Source: JAWXVD01 sp044425705 (lineage in GTDB: Bacteria; Bacillota; Clostridia; Lachnospirales; Lachnospiraceae). From it: a stretch of DNA of 18,029 bases. The position numbers and the translations under genes are program-made. The DNA lies in contig JAWXVD010000068.1 of NCBI GenBank assembly GCA_044425705.1, forward strand, positions 1 through 18,029. The letters are read 5' to 3'. Below, one piece after another: positions 13,468-18,029 of the stretch. Each line of letters opens with the position of its first letter. Positions within the stretch are counted from its first letter, which is position 1. The notes under the pieces are model-generated. The model had not been told where the DNA came from. It saw only the letters and a list, made by a program, of their open reading frames with translations, and made no database searches.

Positions 13468-14604
13468 ATGATAAAAATTGATATTATTTCAGGTTTTTTA
13501 GGTGCGGGAAAAACTACATTAATAAAAAAATTTATTACAGAAGCATACAAAGATGAAAAATTAGTGTTAATTGAGAATGAATTTGGTGAAATCGGTGTTG
13601 ATGGCGGATTTCTCCAAGATGCAGGTATTGAAATTAGAGAGATGAATTCAGGATGTATCTGTTGTTCCATAGTAGGTGATTTTGAAAAATCATTAAAAGA
13701 AGTGATAGAATTATATGCTCCTGAGAGAATCATTATTGAGCCGACAGGTGTTGGTAAGCTATCGGATGTAGCTAAGGCAGTAAAAGATATTGATACAGAA
13801 GTAAGTATATCATTGCATAATAAAATTGTAGTTGTGAATGCATTGAAATGCGAAATGTATATTAAAAACTTTGGCGAATTTTTTGTAAATCAAGTAGAAC
13901 ATGCTGATGCAATTGTGCTAAGTAGAACAGGAAATATGAAAGAAGAGAAGCTACAAAAAGCAATTGCTTCATTACACGGATTTAATGAAAAGGCAACCAT
14001 GATAACTACTCCATGGGAACAGTTAGATGGCGCAGTTATGTTAGACACGATTGAAAAACAAAATAAACTAGAAGAAAGCTTGCTAGAAGAATTACATCAA
14101 AAACACCACGACAACCACGAGCACCATCATCGAGAAGGTTGCGGATGCGGAGGTCACCATGATCATCACGAGCACCATCATCGAGAAGGTTGCGGATGCG
14201 GAGGTCACCATGATCATCACGAGCATCATCACGGAGAAGGCTGTGGATGCGGAGGTCACCACGACCATCATCATGGAGAAGGCTGTGGATGCGGAGGCCA
14301 TCATGACCATCATGGCCATCACCATGTGGATGATATATTTACTAGTTGGGGATTGGAAACAGCAAACAAATATCAATATGATACATTTTCTCAATTGTTA
14401 GAAGATTTGGAGAATGAAAGTAAGTATGGAATGATATTGCGTGCCAAAGGTATGTTAGAATGTGAAGACCGTAAATGGGTATATTTTGACTATGTGCCAG
14501 GAGAAGTAGAAGTGAGAGAAGGAATTCCTTGTCCTACTGGAAAAATTTGTGTCATCGGAGCAGAAATCAAAGAAGAAAATTTAAAACAATTATTTAGAGT
14601 ATAA
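13468..14604 (+). CDS. CobW/ZNG1-type GTPase with His/Cys-rich repeat loop
   Basis: The 378-residue protein is a COG0523 G3E GTPase: Walker A SGFLGAGKTT (8-17), the metal-site motif GCICC (Cys63, 65, 66), EPTG (91-94) and a CobW C-terminal domain (about 292-378). Residues 210-286 are a His/Cys region of four repeats built on EGCGCGGHHDHH. COG0523 proteins include zinc metallochaperones (ZNG1, YciC/ZagA), and adjacency to a Zur-like box and zinc importer supports zinc insertion into client proteins. ATG 13468 follows AAAGGA; the frame from 13414 would start inside the -10 box. Nickel or cobalt specificity cannot be excluded. The next gene follows after 11 nt. Confidence 0.9.
   Translation: MIKIDIISGFLGAGKTTLIKKFITEAYKDEKLVLIENEFGEIGVDGGFLQDAGIEIREMNSGCICCSIVGDFEKSLKEVIELYAPERIIIEPTGVGKLSDVAKAVKDIDTEVSISLHNKIVVVNALKCEMYIKNFGEFFVNQVEHADAIVLSRTGNMKEEKLQKAIASLHGFNEKATMITTPWEQLDGAVMLDTIEKQNKLEESLLEELHQKHHDNHEHHHREGCGCGGHHDHHEHHHREGCGCGGHHDHHEHHHGEGCGCGGHHDHHHGEGCGCGGHHDHHGHHHVDDIFTSWGLETANKYQYDTFSQLLEDLENESKYGMILRAKGMLECEDRKWVYFDYVPGEVEVREGIPCPTGKICVIGAEIKEENLKQLFRV
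14119..14322 (+). repeat. 51-bp coding tandem repeat in the GTPase His-rich loop
   Basis: There are four in-frame units of 17 codons. Units 14119-14169 and 14170-14220 are identical base for base. The third (14221-14271) and a shifted fourth are diverged mostly at synonymous sites (for example HHR to HHG). Perfect identity of the first two implies a recent duplication. Confidence 0.9.
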
Positions 14605-14615
14605 GGAAGAATTTG

Positions 14616-15563
14616 ATGTTTAGAAGAAATAAAGGAAAAAAGACATATTTAGTGAACGGATTTTTAGAGAGTGGTAAGACGGAGTTTATAAAATACACAG
14701 TAGAGCAACCTTACTTTAAATCGAAGGGAACAACTTTGTTGATTTTGTGCGAAGAAGGAGAAAACACCTATGAGCGTTCTTTCCTAAGAAGAAATAAAAT
14801 TGTATTAGAGTTTATTGAAAAGGAAGAAGATTTTAATTTAGAGAAATTAACGGAATTAGAAAAGACACATAATCCACAAAGAGTTTTAATTGAGTATAAT
14901 GGTATGTGGAGCAATAAAGGAATAGAATTGCCAACACAATGGATATTAGAGCAACAAATTACCACAATAGATACTACATCATTTGGAATGTATTACATGA
15001 ATATGAAGTCTATGATCGGTGAAATGGTAAAAAATTCTGAATTGGTTCTCTTCAATAGGGCAGATGGGATAAAAGATTTGACTACCTATAAAAGAAATAT
15101 CAAAATGGTAAATCAGGCAGCAGAAATCGTATTTGAAGGAACAGATGCAGAGATTCCAGCAGTATTAGAAGAGGAATTACCATATGATATACATGTCGAT
15201 GTGCTTCCTATTACAGAAGAAACTTATGGAATATGGTTTTTAGATACCTTAGAAAACACAGAACGATATGAAGGAAAAAAAGTGGAATTTATCGGACAAG
15301 TTATGAAAAAAGATAGTTTTCCAAGTGACTATTTTGTGCCTATACGAGCTATGATGACTTGCTGTGAAGATGATGTGGCTATGTTAGGATTTGTTTGTCA
15401 ATATGAAAAAATTTCATCTTTTGCCAATGAGTCTTGGGTGAAAGTAGAAGCAGTGATTAAAAAAGAGTATTGGGCTGACTATGGAGATGAAGGGCCTGTG
15501 TTATATGCCACTTCCGTTATAGAGGCAATACCACCTAAAAATAAAGTGATTGATTTTAGATAA
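14616..15563 (+). CDS. P-loop GTPase-like protein fused to a YcgQ/DUF1980-like domain
   Basis: The 315-residue protein has two parts. The first has a P-loop GFLESGKT (15-22), a conserved CEEGE at 45-49, IEYNGMW (92-98) and a possible guanine-recognition motif NRAD (147-150). This resembles CobW-type GTPases but lacks the CxCC metal motif. The C-terminal part (about 218-305) with PIRAMMTCC (242-250) and LGFVCQY resembles the DUF1980/TIGR03943 (YcgQ) family, whose members normally pair with a YcgR permease. No permease is visible here. Start ATG 14616 follows AAGGAAG; TTG 14613 is possible. It is probably co-transcribed with the preceding GTPase and thus linked to metal handling; function is unknown. 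Confidence 0.75.
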   Translation: MFRRNKGKKTYLVNGFLESGKTEFIKYTVEQPYFKSKGTTLLILCEEGENTYERSFLRRNKIVLEFIEKEEDFNLEKLTELEKTHNPQRVLIEYNGMWSNKGIELPTQWILEQQITTIDTTSFGMYYMNMKSMIGEMVKNSELVLFNRADGIKDLTTYKRNIKMVNQAAEIVFEGTDAEIPAVLEEELPYDIHVDVLPITEETYGIWFLDTLENTERYEGKKVEFIGQVMKKDSFPSDYFVPIRAMMTCCEDDVAMLGFVCQYEKISSFANESWVKVEAVIKKEYWADYGDEGPVLYATSVIEAIPPKNKVIDFR

Positions 15564-15589
15564 AGAAATTTTTTGCATAGTATATATAT

Positions 15590-15631
15590 AAAACGGTATT
15601 TTTAGATAAAACTGAAAATGCCGTTTTTTTA
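15590..15631 (+). terminator. Rho-independent terminator of the GTPase operon
   Basis: AAAACGG-t-ATTTT (15590-15602) pairs with AAAAT-g-CCGTTTT (15615-15627); the middle T·G can wobble. The loop is 12 nt and the T-run extends to 15630. Confidence 0.9.
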
Positions 15632-15717
15632 TAGATAAAACATAGTCAAGTTTTTTATTTGGAAATAATGCTCAAAAATAAGTATGTTTTTTTGGTTAAA
15701 ATTTCGTAAAAAAAGTG

Positions 15718-15746
15718 TTGCATATTTAATGTGAGAGAATTATAAT
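15718..15746 (+). promoter_or_regulatory. Promoter of the symporter/alpha-galactosidase operon
   Basis: TTGCAT (15718-15723) and a perfect TATAAT (15741-15746) are 17 bp apart, about 115 nt before the symporter start. Confidence 0.82.
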
Positions 15747-15755
15747 ACAAACATA

Positions 15756-15772
15756 ATAAACGCGTGTTTACA
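15756..15772 (+). promoter_or_regulatory. Operator-like site 1 (overlaps transcription start)
   Basis: ATAAACGCGTGTTTACA lies 9 bp after the -10. It is a near-palindrome centred on CG and matches site 2 at 15 of 17 positions. Confidence 0.65.
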
Positions 15773-15832
15773 AATGGTATTTCAAAAAAATAACAAGAGT
15801 AATAAAAAAGATTGATAATTTTTTGAATAAAA

Positions 15833-15849
15833 ATAAACACGTGTTCACA
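15833..15849 (+). promoter_or_regulatory. Operator-like site 2 (abuts the RBS)
   Basis: ATAAACACGTGTTCACA contains the perfect palindrome AACACGTGTT and abuts the AGGAGG ribosome site (15849-15854). It lies 77 bp from site 1, a distance compatible with repressor looping. A central CG is typical of LacI-family operators. Confidence 0.65.
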
Positions 15850-15862
15850 GGAGGATAAAAAT

Positions 15863-17548
15863 ATGAATGTTATGGTAATTTTCTTTTTTCTATTATTTAC
15901 AGTAGTAGTAGCTGGAATCACTTATTTTAAAACAAAAGAAAACAATTTGGACACTAGTGATGGGTATTTTTTAGGTGGTCGCAGTTTGACAGCCAAGGTG
16001 ATTGCAGGTTCTTTATTATTAACGAATTTGAGTGCAGTTAGCTTTGTTGGAATGTCATCACAGGCATATATAAACAATATGTCAGTGATGGGATGGGAAG
16101 TTGGTTCGGGAATTACGTTAGTATTAGTGGCAATGTTTTTATTGCCAAGATACTTAAAACAAGGAATTACTACAATTCCTGAATTTATTGAAGCAAGATT
16201 TGACAAAGGTACAAAAACATTTATTACCATATTATTCTTGATCAGCTATATGGTAAACTTATTACCAGTTACCTTATATTCAGGGGCAGTGGCCATGAGT
16301 CAAATCTTTAATATTGAAGAAATGTTTGGTCTCACATATGGACAAGGCATTTGGGTAATGGTGTGGGTTATTGGAATTATCGGTTCCATTTATGCGATTT
16401 TCGGTGGATTAAAGGCGGTAGCAATCTCTGATACAATCAATGGTATTGCTTTAGTAGTCGGAGGATTATTAGTACCAGTTTTTGCATTAATTTACTTGGG
16501 AAATGGAAATGTTTCAGAAGGATTTCAAATATTTGCAACGGCATCCCCTGAAAAATTTAATGCTATTGGGAACAGTACCGATCAACTACCAATCAGTACC
16601 ATGTTTACAGGATTGTTGTTAGTGAATTTATATTATTGGGGTACGGATCAATCGATTATTCAAAGAGGCCTAGGTGCAAGAAATTTGGAAGAAGGCCAAA
16701 AAGGAATTATTTATGCAGGATTTTTAAAAGTGATGACCCCTTTCTTGGTAATTATACCTGGAATTATGGCATTCCACATCTTTGGTGATGGTATAGAAAA
16801 TGCAGATTCTGTATACTCAGCACTTGTAAATACAGTATTGCCAAAACCATTATTAGGATTTTTTGCAGCAGCGATGATGGGAGCAATCCTGAGTACATTT
16901 AATAGTGTATTAAATAGTGCATCAACATTGTTTGCATTGAATGTATATAAACCTAAATGGGGTGTTAACAAAACAGATGAAGAATTAGTAAAGAAAGGTA
17001 AAATATTTGGTACTATTGTAGCATTTGCAGCAATGATAGGCGCTCCATTTATTATGAATGCACCTGCTGGCATGTATGATTACTTACAAACCATCAATGG
17101 ATTCTTTAATGTACCAATCTTTACTATTATTTTTATGGGATATGTAACGAAAAAAGTACCAGCTATTGCAGCAAAAGTTGCTATCACATTTTTTGTGACA
17201 ACATATGGCATTACCCAATTAGTATGGGATACAGGCTTGCATTATTTACACATTTCAGCAATTTTATTTGTAATCAGTTGTATCATTATGTTTGTGATTG
17301 GAAAGATAAAGCCTGCTACAGAAGTATTTGTATTAGAAAACAATAATCTTGTAAATATTGAGCCTTGGAAAAATAGATTTAAGGCAAGTGGATTTGTAGT
17401 ATTCGTAATGCTAGGAATGTATATCGTATTTTCTCCAATTGGTTTGGCACAAGAAGGGGGAATGGATGGAATTACTCTAATTGCGTTTGTAGGATTAGGT
17501 TTCTTGTGTGCAACTGCAGCATTTGTACTAGAGAAAAAATATAATTAA
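15863..17548 (+). CDS. Sodium:solute symporter (SSS family, YidK-like)
   Basis: The 561-residue protein has some 13-14 hydrophobic segments and SSS-family features. These include GYFLGGRSL and LLLTNLSAVSFVGMSSQAY near the N-terminus, PRYLKQGITTIPEFIEARFD, and NSVLNSASTLFALNVYKPK in the middle. From memory the overall pattern is closest to E. coli YidK. Its partner gene is an alpha-galactosidase, so the likely cargo is galactose, melibiose- or raffinose-type sugars or another hexose carried with sodium. That is an inference from context. ATG 15863 follows AGGAGG. Two operator-like sites in the leader suggest repression by a sugar-responsive regulator not encoded in the window. Confidence 0.9.
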   Translation: MNVMVIFFFLLFTVVVAGITYFKTKENNLDTSDGYFLGGRSLTAKVIAGSLLLTNLSAVSFVGMSSQAYINNMSVMGWEVGSGITLVLVAMFLLPRYLKQGITTIPEFIEARFDKGTKTFITILFLISYMVNLLPVTLYSGAVAMSQIFNIEEMFGLTYGQGIWVMVWVIGIIGSIYAIFGGLKAVAISDTINGIALVVGGLLVPVFALIYLGNGNVSEGFQIFATASPEKFNAIGNSTDQLPISTMFTGLLLVNLYYWGTDQSIIQRGLGARNLEEGQKGIIYAGFLKVMTPFLVIIPGIMAFHIFGDGIENADSVYSALVNTVLPKPLLGFFAAAMMGAILSTFNSVLNSASTLFALNVYKPKWGVNKTDEELVKKGKIFGTIVAFAAMIGAPFIMNAPAGMYDYLQTINGFFNVPIFTIIFMGYVTKKVPAIAAKVAITFFVTTYGITQLVWDTGLHYLHISAILFVISCIIMFVIGKIKPATEVFVLENNNLVNIEPWKNRFKASGFVVFVMLGMYIVFSPIGLAQEGGMDGITLIAFVGLGFLCATAAFVLEKKYN

Positions 17549-17575
17549 AAAATAAGGCAAAGTAAGGAGTAGGGA

Positions 17576-18029
17576 ATGGCGATTATTTTTCACGAAGAAA
17601 CAAGAGAGTTTCATCTTTATAATAAACAAGTAAGTTACGTTTTTCAAATCCTGAAAAACGAGCAATTAGGACAATTATATTATGGGAAAAGGATCAAGGA
17701 TAGAACATCTTTTGCTCATATGTTGCAAGTTCATAGCAGGGTGTTAGCACCTTGTGTGTACCGAGGAAATTTAGACTTTTCTTTGGAAGTGATCAAACAG
17801 GAATATCCAGCATATGGAACAGGGGATTATCGAGATCCAGCGTATCAAATGCTATTAGAAGATGGCAGTAGAATCACAGATTTTAAATATCTTAGCCATG
17901 AAATTTATAAGGGGAAAAAGAAATTAGAAAATTTACCAGCCACTTATGGAGAAGAAAGTGAAGTGTCTACAGTTTCAATTTTATTACAGGATGAAAAAAT
18001 TAATTGTGAGATGATACTTTCTTATCATA
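17576..18029 (+). CDS. Alpha-galactosidase, GH36 family (N-terminal part, runs off the window)
   Basis: The first 151 codons are present. They match the N-terminal beta-domain of glycoside hydrolase family 36: FHLYNKQVSYVFQILKN, GQLYYGK, the YPAYGTGDYRDPAY segment, EDGSRITDFKY and NLPATYGE. GH36 enzymes release terminal alpha-linked galactose from melibiose, raffinose and galactomannan. No signal peptide is visible, so it should be cytoplasmic and act on imported oligosaccharides. Start ATG 17576 has AAGGAG six bases upstream and lies 27 nt after the symporter, making a transport-plus-hydrolysis operon. The catalytic domain is beyond the window. Confidence 0.88.
   Translation, partial: MAIIFHEETREFHLYNKQVSYVFQILKNEQLGQLYYGKRIKDRTSFAHMLQVHSRVLAPCVYRGNLDFSLEVIKQEYPAYGTGDYRDPAYQMLLEDGSRITDFKYLSHEIYKGKKKLENLPATYGEESEVSTVSILLQDEKINCEMILSYH

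Noticed and set aside
14092..14401. Antisense and alternative-frame ORFs over the His-rich repeat
   Set aside because: They are low-complexity translations (Met/Val/Ser or Ile/Thr repeats) of the 51-bp coding repeat with no RBS.

Overview
The window is AT-rich DNA from a low-GC Gram-positive anaerobe, most likely a member of Clostridia and probably Lachnospiraceae. The evidence is the gene order tsf-pyrH-frr-uppS-cdsA-dxr-rseP, Gram-positive promoters and ribosome binding sites (RBSs), lipoproteins, the CD1871A/[4Fe-4S] small-protein module, a DUF6512-type membrane protein and the overall protein style. The genus is an inference I cannot confirm. I saw no tRNA, rRNA, CRISPR array, insertion sequence or phage gene.

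Region 1 (1-5850, +): a housekeeping cluster for translation and for membrane and cell-wall precursors. It runs from the tail of tsf through pyrH, frr, uppS, cdsA, dxr and rseP. Terminators follow tsf, the frr/uppS gap and rseP. Clear sigma-A-type promoters precede pyrH and frr. The 183-nt frr-uppS gap holds several hairpins and ends in a terminator-like stem.

Region 2 (5877-6694): a convergent DUF6512-like membrane protein (-), then a roughly 310-nt intergenic stretch with a 13-bp palindrome and a structured leader.

Region 3 (6695-10288, +): a tightly overlapping operon. It encodes a thioredoxin-like lipoprotein, a 48-residue CxxC membrane peptide, a polytopic multi-[4Fe-4S] protein, a YgjP-like metallopeptidase and the DEAD-box RNA helicase DbpA. 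The first three look like a transmembrane electron relay to the outside of the cell. The 3' end of dbpA runs into a short tandem repeat array.

Region 4 (10413-15563): a metal-homeostasis locus. A zinc-type ABC importer (znuA-znuC-znuB, -) is expressed from a consensus promoter with a perfect 7-1-7 Fur/Zur-like operator at the transcription start. Divergently (+) lie a CobW/ZNG1-type GTPase with an enormous His/Cys repeat loop and a second P-loop protein fused to a YcgQ/DUF1980-like domain.

Region 5 (15590-18029, +): after a strong terminator comes a sugar-use operon, with a YidK-like sodium:solute symporter and the start of a GH36 alpha-galactosidase. Two near-identical 17-bp operator-like sites, 77 bp apart, flank its 5' UTR.

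The most unusual item is a pair of related leaders (1851-1920 and 6629-6697) before two unrelated genes. Each has a hairpin with the same TTGAT loop and a nearly identical 44-nt tail that includes the RBS and ends at the start codon. The substitutions do not behave like coding sequence.
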